Part shown: piece by piece, positions 1 to 8,310 of the stretch
How positions within the stretch are numbered: the stretch's first letter is position 1
Layout: every line of letters begins with the position of its first letter
Source: Pristimantibacillus sp052113225
GTDB taxonomy: Bacteria; Bacillota; Bacilli; Paenibacillales; Paenibacillaceae
Length of the DNA stretch: 64,000 bases
Direction of reading: 5' to 3'
NCBI RefSeq assembly: GCF_052113225.1
Contig: NZ_JBFRCT010000010.1
Coordinates: forward strand, 186,001 to 250,000
The notes under the pieces: model-generated
What the model was told of the DNA's origin: nothing
Database searches by the model: none
The model's input: only the letters and a program-made list of their open reading frames with translations
Position numbers and translations under genes: made by a program

Positions 1-26
1 GCAGGGTGCCTCTTTCTTTTTGCCGG

Positions 27-56
27 TTGAGCAGAGTACAGGGCAAACTTTATAAT
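27..56 (+). promoter_or_regulatory. Putative sigma-A promoter of the MazG/LOG pair
   Basis: TTGAGC at 27-32 and a perfect TATAAT at 51-56, separated by 18 bases, lie 33 bases before the first gene. Promoter use is inferred from the sequence only. Confidence 0.55.
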
Positions 57-88
57 AAAGGGACAACAACAATAGAGGAGACAGCATC

Positions 89-409
89 ATGAAGGAAACC
101 GAAATGCAACAGTGGATTCAAGATTTCTACAAGCAGCGCGGCTGGTCTAACTACGGACCATTCGAACGGATTGCTTTCCTGACGGAGGAAGTTGGAGAGA
201 CGGCAAGAGCGGTGCGGGCAATTGAGATTGGGAGAGATCGACCGGATGAAGCCGTACAGTCTGCTGACAAGCTGAAGCAGGAATTGACGGAGGAGCTAGG
301 CGATATTCTAGGCAATGTGTTTATCCTGGCTAGTATGTATGATGTCACGATCGGTGAAATATTAGAGGCACATAAGGATAAGCTGAGCAAGCGATACATC
401 AAGGAATAG
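89..409 (+). CDS. MazG-like nucleotide pyrophosphohydrolase
   Basis: A 106-residue single-domain protein of the all-alpha NTP pyrophosphatase (MazG-like) superfamily, which hydrolyses (d)NTPs to NMP and pyrophosphate and cleans the nucleotide pool in the cytoplasm. The family's metal-binding pattern is visible: an EExxE motif (TEEVGE, about residues 30-35) followed by an ExxxD-type pair in ELTEELGDIL near residues 66-75. The length suits the short MazG-like branch rather than two-domain MazG. An AGAGGAG ribosome binding site lies at 74-80. The LOG gene follows 17 bases later and probably shares its mRNA. The preferred nucleotide cannot be read from the sequence. Confidence 0.85.
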   Translation: MKETEMQQWIQDFYKQRGWSNYGPFERIAFLTEEVGETARAVRAIEIGRDRPDEAVQSADKLKQELTEELGDILGNVFILASMYDVTIGEILEAHKDKLSKRYIKE

Positions 410-426
410 CAGGGGGCGTACTCACG

Positions 427-1008
427 ATGAATAAAATTTGTGTATTTGCTGGTTCCAATGTTGGAAACAGTCCGGAATATGAGGTGGCAGCGACTCAGCT
501 TGGGGAGCTGATGGCTGCAAATGGGATCGAATTAGTGTATGGCGGATCCAAAATCGGCTTGATGGGAAGAGTCGCCGATGCGGTGCTGGCTAATGGCGGA
601 CGAGTAACAGGCGTTATGCCGCGTGGACTGTTCAACGGTGAGATGGCGCATACCGGTCTGACGGCATTTCATGAAGTTGGCAATATGCATGAGCGGAAGG
701 CGCTTATGTCGGATTTGTCAGATGGTTACATCGCTTTGCCGGGCGGACTAGGAACATTCGAAGAGCTGTTTGAGGTTGCAAGCTGGGCGCAGCTTGGTAT
801 ACATAAGAAGCCTGTTGGCATTCTGAATGTGAAGGGCTTCTACCAGCCGATTACAGATATGCTGAATCAGGCTGTTGCGGCAGGATTTATGCGGGACACG
901 AATCTTGAACTGATGCTTTTCGAAGAGAGCCCAGCCGTACTATTAGATAAAATGGCCGCTTACTCCCCGCCGGAGCAGGTGAATAAATGGGCTGAGCTGC
1001 CCAAATAA
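427..1008 (+). CDS. LOG-family protein (Rossmann-fold phosphoribohydrolase)
   Basis: A 193-residue member of the LOG (formerly 'lysine decarboxylase-like') family, whose characterised members cleave cytokinin riboside 5'-monophosphates or other nucleoside monophosphates to free base and ribose phosphate. The diagnostic PGGLGTFEE motif is near residue 105. An N-terminal Rossmann strand (CVFAGSNVG) and the GGSKIGLMG loop complete the active site; the MHERKALM segment carries the conserved arginine. The length is normal. It sits 17 bases after a MazG-like gene, so both may act in nucleotide housekeeping (inference). The gene runs into a convergent terminator. Confidence 0.88.
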   Translation: MNKICVFAGSNVGNSPEYEVAATQLGELMAANGIELVYGGSKIGLMGRVADAVLANGGRVTGVMPRGLFNGEMAHTGLTAFHEVGNMHERKALMSDLSDGYIALPGGLGTFEELFEVASWAQLGIHKKPVGILNVKGFYQPITDMLNQAVAAGFMRDTNLELMLFEESPAVLLDKMAAYSPPEQVNKWAELPK

Positions 1009-1010
1009 GC

Positions 1011-1042
1011 AAAAGGACGATATCCGTGGATATCGTCCTTTT
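1011..1042. terminator. Bidirectional terminator
   Basis: A perfect 14-bp stem (1011-1024 with 1029-1042) with a four-base CGTG loop, A-run on one side and T-run on the other. It lies between the LOG gene and the convergent GH5 gene, and can serve both. Confidence 0.85.
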
Positions 1043-1052
1043 CTATTATCTT

Positions 1053-2399
1053 TTAAGCCTTTGTATACTTCCCAATCAGGTTCGCAAGCTCGCTCCAATG
1101 CTCGGAGTTCTCCCAGTGGAAGGAAGCCGGAAGCTCGTACATCTCTTCCCACGAACGTTTCTGCAGGGCAGGCTTCAGAATTTGCTCGACACAGATGACC
1201 TGCATAATTGTTCTCATCCGGAATTGCAGCGGGTAACGCTCTTCTACCGAGATTGGCCTGAAGTAGGTTGCCGCCATATAATCGACCAACGCTTCGCCTT
1301 TTTCCTGCTCCTTATGCTGGTTCCACACTTGCTTGATCTCATCGGTTAATTGTCTCCACGGTGTATCTGCCTTCGGATATACAATCCCCATTGTCGCCGC
1401 ATCCTTGTACGTCCAGAGCGCCCACGATACATCATGCTCTTCACACAAGTCGAGCATATCTTCAATAATCGTCATTTGGAAGTCGATCTGTTCCTGCTCG
1501 AACACGAGGCCAAGCTCGCCGCACCAGACAGGGCGTTTGTATTTCTCACGGATGCTGACTAGCTTGCCGAAAGCCTCGGCGAAAATTTCTTTGCGGCGTG
1601 CGCGGTCCATCTCCGGTGTAAGAACAGCCGGCTCGTCCACAAACGGGTAGAAGTGGAACTCATAAGCAACCTGCGGATCATCAATTGGATCAATCATCGT
1701 AAAGTCGGTGGTGAACTTGTTGCCTTCAATGAAGATGATATGATGCTCATCATACTGGCGAATCTCTGCAATAATTTTCTCATAGAACTCGTTGAACACC
1801 TTCGCATTGGTCACCTGCGACGGTTCGTTTACGATATCATAAGCGGCAACCCAAGGCTGATCCTTGTAGTACTGAGCGATATGGCCCCACAGCTTAATGA
1901 CCGTATCGCGCAAAGCGCTGTATTCCCAGAACAGCGGCAGCCCGGAGTTCGTATCGCAATGCCAGTCCGGATTTTGTCCGCCGGGTACGGAGTGAAGGTC
2001 GAGGATACCGTAGATCTCATATTTCTCGCATAAGTCGACGATATGATCGAGATAGACGAAGCCCTCTTTTTTATACTCGCCAGGATTCTGATCATCGATA
2101 AAATATTTGTAGTTGAACGGAATACGCAGATGGTTCACGCCAATCTTCTTCAGAAACTCAAAGTCTCTCTCATCAACAAATTCAAGCAGGAAGCGGTCGA
2201 AAAACTTCTCAGCGCGCTCCTCGCCGTACACCTCATCGAATGCTTTCTTAATCATGGTGTCCGTGCCGGGCAGCCCAATCATGAAATGCTCAAGGTTCAT
2301 CCAAGAGCCCAGTCCAAAGCCTCGGAAAAAGATTTTTTCTCCGTTCACGACAAAATCCTCGCCGCGTACTTGTACAAAGTTGTTCAGGTTTGTTGTCAT
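1053..2399 (-). CDS. Glycoside hydrolase family 5 (cellulase-like) enzyme
   Basis: A 448-residue TIM-barrel glycosidase of clan GH-A. The two catalytic glutamates are visible: E192 in the DIVNEP acid/base motif and E295 in CGELG, the likely nucleophile. Further GH5 landmarks are LRIPFNY near residue 91 and LDLHSVPGGQN near residue 134. There is no signal peptide, so the enzyme is probably cytoplasmic and works on oligosaccharides brought in by the importer just upstream (23-base gap; last gene of the operon). Residues after about 360 form an extra C-terminal region rich in aromatic residues whose role is unknown. The substrate (beta-glucan, mannan or glucoside) cannot be fixed from the sequence. 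Confidence 0.9.
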   Translation of the reverse strand: MTTNLNNFVQVRGEDFVVNGEKIFFRGFGLGSWMNLEHFMIGLPGTDTMIKKAFDEVYGEERAEKFFDRFLLEFVDERDFEFLKKIGVNHLRIPFNYKYFIDDQNPGEYKKEGFVYLDHIVDLCEKYEIYGILDLHSVPGGQNPDWHCDTNSGLPLFWEYSALRDTVIKLWGHIAQYYKDQPWVAAYDIVNEPSQVTNAKVFNEFYEKIIAEIRQYDEHHIIFIEGNKFTTDFTMIDPIDDPQVAYEFHFYPFVDEPAVLTPEMDRARRKEIFAEAFGKLVSIREKYKRPVWCGELGLVFEQEQIDFQMTIIEDMLDLCEEHDVSWALWTYKDAATMGIVYPKADTPWRQLTDEIKQVWNQHKEQEKGEALVDYMAATYFRPISVEERYPLQFRMRTIMQVICVEQILKPALQKRSWEEMYELPASFHWENSEHWSELANLIGKYTKA

Positions 2400-2421
2400 C
2401 TATAAACCCTCGTTTCTAAAG

Positions 2422-3267
2422 TTAGTTTTTCATGCCGGTAGTGGCTACGCTCTGAATAAAGAACCGTTCGCCAACCAGGAACACAATGACCATCGGGATC
2501 GTTGCAAACACCGTACCAGCCATCAGCAGGCCGTAGTCCATGGTGTGCTCAGTCTGGAATGCCTTAAGGCCAAGCTGAAGGGTCTTCAGCATATCGTCGT
2601 TCAAGTAAATAAGCGGTGCCAGATAGTCGTTCCACATAAAAGTGAAGGTGAAGATCGCGAAGGTGGACAAGCTTGGCGCCGAGAGCGGCATAATGATCTT
2701 CCAGAAGATCTTCCACTCGCTGAGGCCGTCCACTCGGGCTGCTTCATTCAGTTCGTTCGGCAGGCTGAGGAAAAATTGACGCATTAGGAAAATACCAAAG
2801 CCGCTGAATAATTGAATAAGGACATAGCCGGTATGCGTGTTATACAAGTCGAGCTTGCTGACAATCGCGAACTGCGGAACCATGATCGAATGCCAAGGCA
2901 TCATCAGATTCGTCATGAACAGGATAAAGATCGTCTGCTTGAACGGCACCTTCAGCTTCGCGAAGGCGTAAGCCGCCATGGAACAGATGACAACCTGCAG
3001 AATGGTAATAATGGCAGAAAGCTTAAGTGTATTGAGGAAGTATCGGCCAAACGGGATCGCCGTCCATACTTCTTGATAATTGTGCAAATAGAGCTTGCTT
3101 GGAATCCAGTTCATCGGATTATTGAACAAATCTACGTCCGTCCTAAGCGATGTCGAGATCATCCATAAGAACGGAAACAGAGTCGCAATCGAAAAGAGTG
3201 TTAATACGACGAGCAACACATAGCTGGCAAGCTTGCCCCATTTTGATTTAACAGTGACATCCATCAT
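2422..3267 (-). CDS. Carbohydrate ABC transporter permease (MalG/AraQ type)
   Basis: A 281-residue inner-membrane permease with six predicted hydrophobic segments and the C-terminal EAA loop (NEAARVDGLSEWKIFW, about residues 172-187) that contacts the ATPase. It is the MalG-like partner of the permease 18 bases upstream. No ATPase is encoded nearby, which in Bacillales usually means a shared MsmX-type ATPase drives several importers (known for the family, inferred here). Role: uptake of oligosaccharides destined for the GH5 enzyme. Confidence 0.93.
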   Translation of the reverse strand: MMDVTVKSKWGKLASYVLLVVLTLFSIATLFPFLWMISTSLRTDVDLFNNPMNWIPSKLYLHNYQEVWTAIPFGRYFLNTLKLSAIITILQVVICSMAAYAFAKLKVPFKQTIFILFMTNLMMPWHSIMVPQFAIVSKLDLYNTHTGYVLIQLFSGFGIFLMRQFFLSLPNELNEAARVDGLSEWKIFWKIIMPLSAPSLSTFAIFTFTFMWNDYLAPLIYLNDDMLKTLQLGLKAFQTEHTMDYGLLMAGTVFATIPMVIVFLVGERFFIQSVATTGMKN

Positions 3268-3285
3268 GAGTACCTCGCTTCCATC

Positions 3286-4176
3286 TTAGTAAGTCACCCA
3301 TTTTTTCTCTAAACGGAATTGAATCAGGGAAATAATCATTATGATCAGGAACAGCACGGTCGACATTGCCGCGGAATAGCCCATCCGGTAGTTCACGAAC
3401 GCTTCCTGATAAATACGGAAGACAAGCACGTTCGTCGAGCGGCCCGGTCCGCCGTCCGTCATAACGGATACCAGGTCAAACACCTGGAAGGAGTTAATAA
3501 TGGTAAGAATGAGAACCATAAACAAAGTTGGTGACAGCGATGGCAGCGTAATGTACAGAAACTGCTTGAACTTGTTCGCACCATCCAGCTTCGCGGACTC
3601 GTATAGATGAATCGGAATGCCTTGAATGCCCGCCAGCAAAATAATCATGTAATAGCCAAAGCTCTTCCATACGGCAACAATAACAATAGCGAGCAGCGCC
3701 CACTTCGAGGACATGAGCCACTCCGGCGGATTGGCGATTCCTATTGCTTCAAGCATATGATTAATCGGGCCGGACATCGGATTGAACAGCAGTGCCCAGA
3801 CGATTGCGATCGATACCATAGACGTTATTTGCGGAAAATAAAACGCCATGCGCAAGTACTTGCGCAGATGTAAAACGGAATTCAGTGCGATCGCTGCAAG
3901 AAGCGACAGCAGCATCGTTAACGGAACGAACAAAACGGTGTAGATCAGGTTGTTCTTGAGTGATACGAGAAAATAATCATCTTTGAACAGCTTCGTATAG
4001 TTGTCAAAGCCGATAAAATTCGATTTCACATTAAAGCCGCCATAATCGGTAAAGCTCATGACAAAGCCATAAATGAGTGGGATCAAGATAAAGACAGCGA
4101 ACAGCACGAAAGCCGGAAGGATAAAGAGCGTCCCCGTCAGATACGGCTTGTAATGAGGCAGTCGTCTGCTGGTCAT
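3286..4176 (-). CDS. Carbohydrate ABC transporter permease (MalF/LacF type)
   Basis: A 296-residue permease with six hydrophobic segments. The EAA loop is visible near residues 188-207 (ESAKLDGANKFKQF). The N-terminus (PHYKPYLTGTLFILPAF) is typical of the UgpA/LacF group. It is the second gene of the operon after the solute-binding lipoprotein, separated from it by a 74-base gap containing a stable hairpin. It pairs with the MalG-type permease that follows. Confidence 0.93.
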   Translation of the reverse strand: MTSRRLPHYKPYLTGTLFILPAFVLFAVFILIPLIYGFVMSFTDYGGFNVKSNFIGFDNYTKLFKDDYFLVSLKNNLIYTVLFVPLTMLLSLLAAIALNSVLHLRKYLRMAFYFPQITSMVSIAIVWALLFNPMSGPINHMLEAIGIANPPEWLMSSKWALLAIVIVAVWKSFGYYMIILLAGIQGIPIHLYESAKLDGANKFKQFLYITLPSLSPTLFMVLILTIINSFQVFDLVSVMTDGGPGRSTNVLVFRIYQEAFVNYRMGYSAAMSTVLFLIIMIISLIQFRLEKKWVTY

Positions 4177-4203
4177 GGATTGGACCTCCTTGCTGAAATA
4201 AGA

Positions 4204-4233
4204 TCGGCTTCCGTCATAAGAAGCGGAAGCCGA
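4204..4233 (-). promoter_or_regulatory. Intercistronic hairpin between binding protein and permeases
   Basis: A perfect 10-bp G/C-rich stem (4204-4213 with 4224-4233) with a 10-base loop and no T-run. Such hairpins after a binding-protein gene typically protect the upstream mRNA or lower downstream expression, so that binding protein is made in excess. That role is inferred. Confidence 0.6.
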
Positions 4234-4250
4234 CTACTGCTGAGTTATGC

Positions 4251-5540
4251 TTACGGGTTAAGAGCGGATTTACGATTATTCAGGAAGTTCGTAATGGCTT
4301 TCGCCGAATCTTCCTCTTCGAACAGGAATAGATCACGCTGCTCGTTGTATACACGGTTAATTTCATCGATTTGAGCAACCGGCTGATTTTCAATAACGGT
4401 ATTTGCTTCGAAGAAGTAGCCGCTGCCTTGAATGCCGGTAGCGTTCAGGAACGCATCCTTTGTTTTATCGCTGGAGTAAGCTGGCAGTACACTAGATTGC
4501 GCAATAATAGATTCGCCTTGCTCGCCGGCTAAGAACGAAACAAATTCGAAGGCTGCATCCGTGTTCTTGCTAGCTGGGTTAATACCGATAAACGTACTCA
4601 CACCGCCAACCGTAACGGGATCAGTTGTTCCTTCCGGAAGTGGAAGTGGAGCCATATCAAAGTTGATATCCGTCTTGCCGCTGGCAATATCGGCTTTCAG
4701 CATATTAACGGTCCATTCGCCGTTAACCAGCATGGCAACATTGCCGCTCTCGAACTGCTTGATCCAGTCGACGCTTTCACCCTTCATTTGCTTGTAGCTC
4801 ATATGGGACTGATCTTTGTAGTACAAGCGGTTTTGGAAGTCGAGCCACTCCGCTACATCATCCAGGCTGTCATCGAGGATGGTAGTCCCTTTCTGCAGCG
4901 CACCAAGTGGTGCTGTCAGCCAATCTGCGAAGTAACCACCCCATTGCTTGCTTGTTCCGTCGCCTTTGGTCAGCTGTTTCGCCAGATCTGCATATTGATC
5001 CCAGGTCATCTGAGTTGGATAAGGAATGCCTTCTTTATCAAAGATGGCCTTGTTATAGAACAAGGCATATTCAGAAGTACGGTAAGGAAGGGCGTAATAT
5101 TTGCCTTGGTTCAGCGTCTCTACAATATCCTGATAGCTTGGACCGTAAGCACCAACGTCCAGGTTAGCTGATTTGATCTTGTCCGTCAGATCAACGAGCT
5201 GGTTCTTAGAAGAGTAGAGGCCAAGGCTGGATGTGCCATTGATGCTGTACAGATCCATTTTGGAACCGCCGGTCAGGTTGTTCATGATTTTTGTGTTATA
5301 CTCATCTGCATTATTGCTGATCGTGTTCATCTTTACCTCGACGGTGCTGCTCTGTGCATTAAAGGCGTCGACAACCTTTTGCATGTAATCGGCTTCATCC
5401 GTCCAGGTGTAATATTGCAAAACCTTTTTACCGCCGTCTGCTGAAGCATTAGGTGAATTTGTATCGTTGGAGCCGCATCCGGCAGCGGTTACGCCAAGAG
5501 CTGCAATAAGGGCTAAGCTGAGGTAGCTGCGAGTTTTCAT
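4251..5540 (-). CDS. ABC transporter solute-binding lipoprotein, carbohydrate type
   Basis: A 429-residue family 1 extracellular solute-binding protein. The N-terminus has a lipoprotein signal peptide with lipobox TAAGC (Cys about residue 22), so it is anchored on the outer face of the membrane. The mature part has the QYYTWTDE start and a periplasmic-binding fold length typical of oligosaccharide binders. It is the first gene of the operon with two permeases and a GH5 enzyme. A strong AGGAGGG ribosome binding site precedes the ATG. Divergent regulation with the adjacent kinase/regulator pair is likely through the inverted repeat in the 222-base gap. Confidence 0.93.
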   Translation of the reverse strand: MKTRSYLSLALIAALGVTAAGCGSNDTNSPNASADGGKKVLQYYTWTDEADYMQKVVDAFNAQSSTVEVKMNTISNNADEYNTKIMNNLTGGSKMDLYSINGTSSLGLYSSKNQLVDLTDKIKSANLDVGAYGPSYQDIVETLNQGKYYALPYRTSEYALFYNKAIFDKEGIPYPTQMTWDQYADLAKQLTKGDGTSKQWGGYFADWLTAPLGALQKGTTILDDSLDDVAEWLDFQNRLYYKDQSHMSYKQMKGESVDWIKQFESGNVAMLVNGEWTVNMLKADIASGKTDINFDMAPLPLPEGTTDPVTVGGVSTFIGINPASKNTDAAFEFVSFLAGEQGESIIAQSSVLPAYSSDKTKDAFLNATGIQGSGYFFEANTVIENQPVAQIDEINRVYNEQRDLFLFEEEDSAKAITNFLNNRKSALNP

Positions 5541-5604
5541 CGTGATGTTCCCTCCTAAGTTTTGTAGTCCTTTTATAGTAAATCTGATCGGGAAATCCGG
5601 TAAG

Positions 5605-5710
5605 GTTGAAGTTTTATCATCGCTTATCCTAGGAGGGAGGGGGGCAAAGGGTATAAATCATTGCGAATTTACAGGAGTATATAGAGAGGTGGTTGTATAA
5701 AACTTCAACC
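5605..5710. promoter_or_regulatory. Divergent control region with 14-bp perfect inverted repeat
   Basis: GGTTGAAGTTTTAT at 5605-5618 occurs again, inverted and exact, at 5697-5710, 92 bases apart start to start. The right arm is also part of a local dyad GGTTG-N10-CAACC (5691-5710). The arms sit on either side of the region between the sugar importer operon and the kinase gene. The best guess is that they are operators for the neighbouring response regulator. Confidence 0.55.
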
Positions 5711-5726
5711 TCCACAGCTGGGCGAA

Positions 5727-5754
5727 GATCAAATAAAATAAATTTTATTTGGTC
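5727..5754 (+). other. AT-rich hairpin just before the kinase ribosome binding site
   Basis: Bases 5727-5738 pair with 5743-5754 (one G-T wobble) around a four-base loop; the core is eight A/T pairs. The stem ends about three bases before the AAAGGA ribosome binding site. It could tune translation initiation of the kinase, or simply be an AT-rich promoter remnant. Confidence 0.4.
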
Positions 5755-5771
5755 ATGAAAGGATGGCAGCT

Positions 5772-7307
5772 ATGTTTATCTTCTTGGTATTCCTTTTATT
5801 TATAGCGATCGCCGTATTCTGCCTGACGCAACAGAAATATACGAAGGCTACTTTGTTTATGCTGCTAATGGGCTTGTCCTATCTGATCGTCGTCACCTGC
5901 ATTATTACGTACATGTGTAAGGATGCTTATTATTACAACAGTATGGCTAATTACTTCGGCATCCAAAAAAGCTTGCAGAATCAGCTGTTGTTCCTGCCGA
6001 TCTCGCGGCTTGTGCTTATTCGCATCTTTCATTTGTTTACGGTGATGTTTCTCTTTACCGGGCTTTGCTCGGCTATGTATTTCGCCTTTGATCTAACCGC
6101 AAGACGAAGCAGATGGCTGCTCGCTCTAATTGCTGTTCCATGCGTGCTGCAGGTCGTTATCTATGATCCATCCTTTTACGCTCATTTGTATTACTGGCTT
6201 TATCCTGACTTTATGTCTGCGCAACGATTTAACACGGTCTATGAATCGATTCATACCGTTACTCTGCTTATGAATGCCCTATACATTGCTGCGGGCATTA
6301 TTCTGCTTCTCTATGCTCTGTATAATGCCCCGAAAGTCCGGCAAATACGAAGCAATATCGTCATGATTCTCATCTCCTATGTATCCGTTCATACGACGTA
6401 TTACTATATGAACTACTGGGCTCCTGATGTATTGGTCAAAGTGTCGAAGGCTGCTCATTTTATCCGCTATAAGCCAATCAATCTGGTGGGTAACCCGTCT
6501 ATTTACTCGTTATTGCCTTATGTCTCGGGTTTTTGTTTATTCATCAGCTTGTACAGCATCTATAAGTACGCCCGTATTCAAAATAAGATTAACAACCAGG
6601 AGACGATTATTTCACACAATATCGATTCTGCCCTGTTAACTTCGCAGGTGTTCAGCCACTATATTAAGAACGAGCTGCTTGCGATCAAAGCGCAATCGGA
6701 ATATCTGGAAAGCTTATGCGAAGAGTCGCCTGAAGTCGTGGAGGAAATTCGTGTCATTGAACAGCGCTGCAATAAGGTCTATACTCGCCTTGATGCGATC
6801 CATCAGAAGAACCTGAAGTCCAGGATCGAGCTGGAGCCTGTGCTTTTGTTCGATCTGTTAGATAAGCTGCTAGCCGAGATGAGCGCGGAATTGAAAGCCA
6901 TTAAGGTGAATTACGCCAGATCCGAGAGACGGGTTATGATTATGGCAGATCCTTATTACTTCTCTCAAGCCATCGAAAATATGATTGCGAATGCTGCGGA
7001 AGCATTGGAGTTTGTCCCGGAGAAATCCAGGCAAATTGATATGATCGTAAATGTGAAAAATAAGTGGGTTGAGCTCGTCATTCAAGATAACGGACCAGGC
7101 ATATCGGAAGAAAATCTGGTGAATATTTTTCAGCCGTTCTATTCGTCCAAGCCTACTGCAACCAATTGGGGAATGGGGTTGTCGATCTGTCATACGATTA
7201 TTACCTCTCACGGCGGCAAGATTAGTGTAGATAGTAAGGTAGGGACAGGCAGCGCGTTTCATATCGTTATGCCGTTACTTTCAATGGACAAGCAGGAAAG
7301 GAGATGA
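5772..7307 (+). CDS. Membrane sensor histidine kinase
   Basis: A ~511-residue kinase. The N-terminal half carries about six to seven hydrophobic segments (to roughly residue 265). A short cytosolic linker then leads to the H-box (FSHYIKNELLAIKAQ, His about residue 296) and an HATPase_c domain with N-box NMIANAAEA, G1 DNGPGI and G2 GMGLSIC. The first possible ATG (5763) touches the AAAGGA ribosome binding site; the ATG at 5772 has proper spacing and gives a clean hydrophobic N-terminus, so I chose it. The response regulator follows six bases after the stop. By position it probably controls the divergent sugar importer. Confidence 0.9.
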   Translation: MFIFLVFLLFIAIAVFCLTQQKYTKATLFMLLMGLSYLIVVTCIITYMCKDAYYYNSMANYFGIQKSLQNQLLFLPISRLVLIRIFHLFTVMFLFTGLCSAMYFAFDLTARRSRWLLALIAVPCVLQVVIYDPSFYAHLYYWLYPDFMSAQRFNTVYESIHTVTLLMNALYIAAGIILLLYALYNAPKVRQIRSNIVMILISYVSVHTTYYYMNYWAPDVLVKVSKAAHFIRYKPINLVGNPSIYSLLPYVSGFCLFISLYSIYKYARIQNKINNQETIISHNIDSALLTSQVFSHYIKNELLAIKAQSEYLESLCEESPEVVEEIRVIEQRCNKVYTRLDAIHQKNLKSRIELEPVLLFDLLDKLLAEMSAELKAIKVNYARSERRVMIMADPYYFSQAIENMIANAAEALEFVPEKSRQIDMIVNVKNKWVELVIQDNGPGISEENLVNIFQPFYSSKPTATNWGMGLSICHTIITSHGGKISVDSKVGTGSAFHIVMPLLSMDKQERR

Positions 7308-7313
7308 GGCAGC

Positions 7314-8009
7314 ATGAGCATGCCCATTAAAGTACTGATTGTAGAAGATGATCCCTTAATTTGTAAGCGATATCAGATGATTCTGTCAAAGGATGAAGAG
7401 ATTGAATTTGTCGGGCGGGCGGCAAGCGGCTATGAAGGAACGATGCTGGCCGCTCTGAATAAGCCCGATGTTATCTTAATGGATATCGAGCTTGAAGATA
7501 AGCAAGCGGGCCTTCGGGCAACGTCGGAGATTTTGAACTATATGCCGGATATTAAGATTGTGATGCTGACGGTGTGCGAGACGGATGAGACGGTATTCCG
7601 CGCGTTTGAGCTTGGGGCAACCAATTATTTACTGAAAAATATGCCCGCTGAGACGATTTTGGAAGCGGTCAAGGATGCCTATTATGACCGTCCATCTCTG
7701 CACTCGAACATCGCAGGGAAGATTACGAGGGAATTTAAGCGGATTAAGACAACGGAAGACAGTCTGCTTCATAACTTCTATATTTTCACCCAGCTGACAC
7801 CAACGGAGCTTGAAGTGTTGGAGCTCTTAATGAAGGATTATACCCGACAGGAAATCTGCAAGCTGCGGCATGTCGAGCCATCGACCTTGAAATCGCAGAT
7901 TAACAGCATTCTCAAGAAGTTTAATAAAAGCAGTGTCGTGGAAGTTGTGGTGCTCCTGCGGGAGCTGCATATTCCAGAGATTTTGTCGCAGCGTAAGGCG
8001 AAGAATTAA
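7314..8009 (+). CDS. Response regulator, REC + LuxR-type helix-turn-helix
   Basis: A 231-residue regulator. The REC domain has the acidic pair ED (residues 11-12), the phosphorylation site D57 in ILMDIE, a conserved Thr/Ser position in VMLTVCE and the lysine in YLLKN. The C-terminal part (LTPTELEVLELL... about 158-220) is a NarL/LuxR-like DNA-binding domain. The gene lies six bases downstream of the kinase with a GGAAAGGAG ribosome binding site overlapping the kinase end, so the two form one cotranscribed two-component system. Likely target: the inverted repeat in front of the kinase and the divergent importer operon (inference). Confidence 0.92.
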   Translation: MSMPIKVLIVEDDPLICKRYQMILSKDEEIEFVGRAASGYEGTMLAALNKPDVILMDIELEDKQAGLRATSEILNYMPDIKIVMLTVCETDETVFRAFELGATNYLLKNMPAETILEAVKDAYYDRPSLHSNIAGKITREFKRIKTTEDSLLHNFYIFTQLTPTELEVLELLMKDYTRQEICKLRHVEPSTLKSQINSILKKFNKSSVVEVVVLLRELHIPEILSQRKAKN

Positions 8010-8054
8010 TTAGAGCTAGCTGCAATAGTTCCATTAGCTCAGGGCGGATAAAGC

Positions 8055-8243
8055 CTACAATGGATTTCATCCAGTATAGAACGATAGTTGTTGTTATTGG
8101 ACCTTCTGCGTTGGAATAAATGTAGTATTATGGGCTTTACAGCTTAGTTGTCTCATTTCAGCGAGGATTACGTTGGATGAAATCCATTGTAGTGAATACG
8201 AAGCAGCTTAAACGGATGATTTTAATGTAGAAAATCCAACGCA
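8055..8243. repeat. Four-box intergenic repeat, copy 1 (~189 bp, diverged)
   Basis: Four ~20-base boxes related to TACGTTGGATTTC: two forward (from 8055 and 8107) and two inverted (ending 8192 and 8243). The boxes in each pair are 51-52 bases apart, the same plan as the elements at 10739, 10980 and 53035. No open reading frame is supported inside it. It fills the gap between the response regulator and the terminator. Confidence 0.6.
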
Positions 8244-8254
8244 CCGAAAAAGCA

Positions 8255-8296
8255 AAGGCTGTCCACTGTCATTTTTGATGACTTATGGACAGCCTT
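8255..8296. terminator. Bidirectional terminator
   Basis: An 11-bp perfect outer stem (8255-8265 with 8286-8296), extended by an inner GTCAT/ATGAC stem and flanked by A and T runs. It serves the response regulator on one side and the convergent glycosyltransferase on the other. Confidence 0.8.
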
Positions 8297-8310
8297 ATTT
8301 TTCTGACCTA

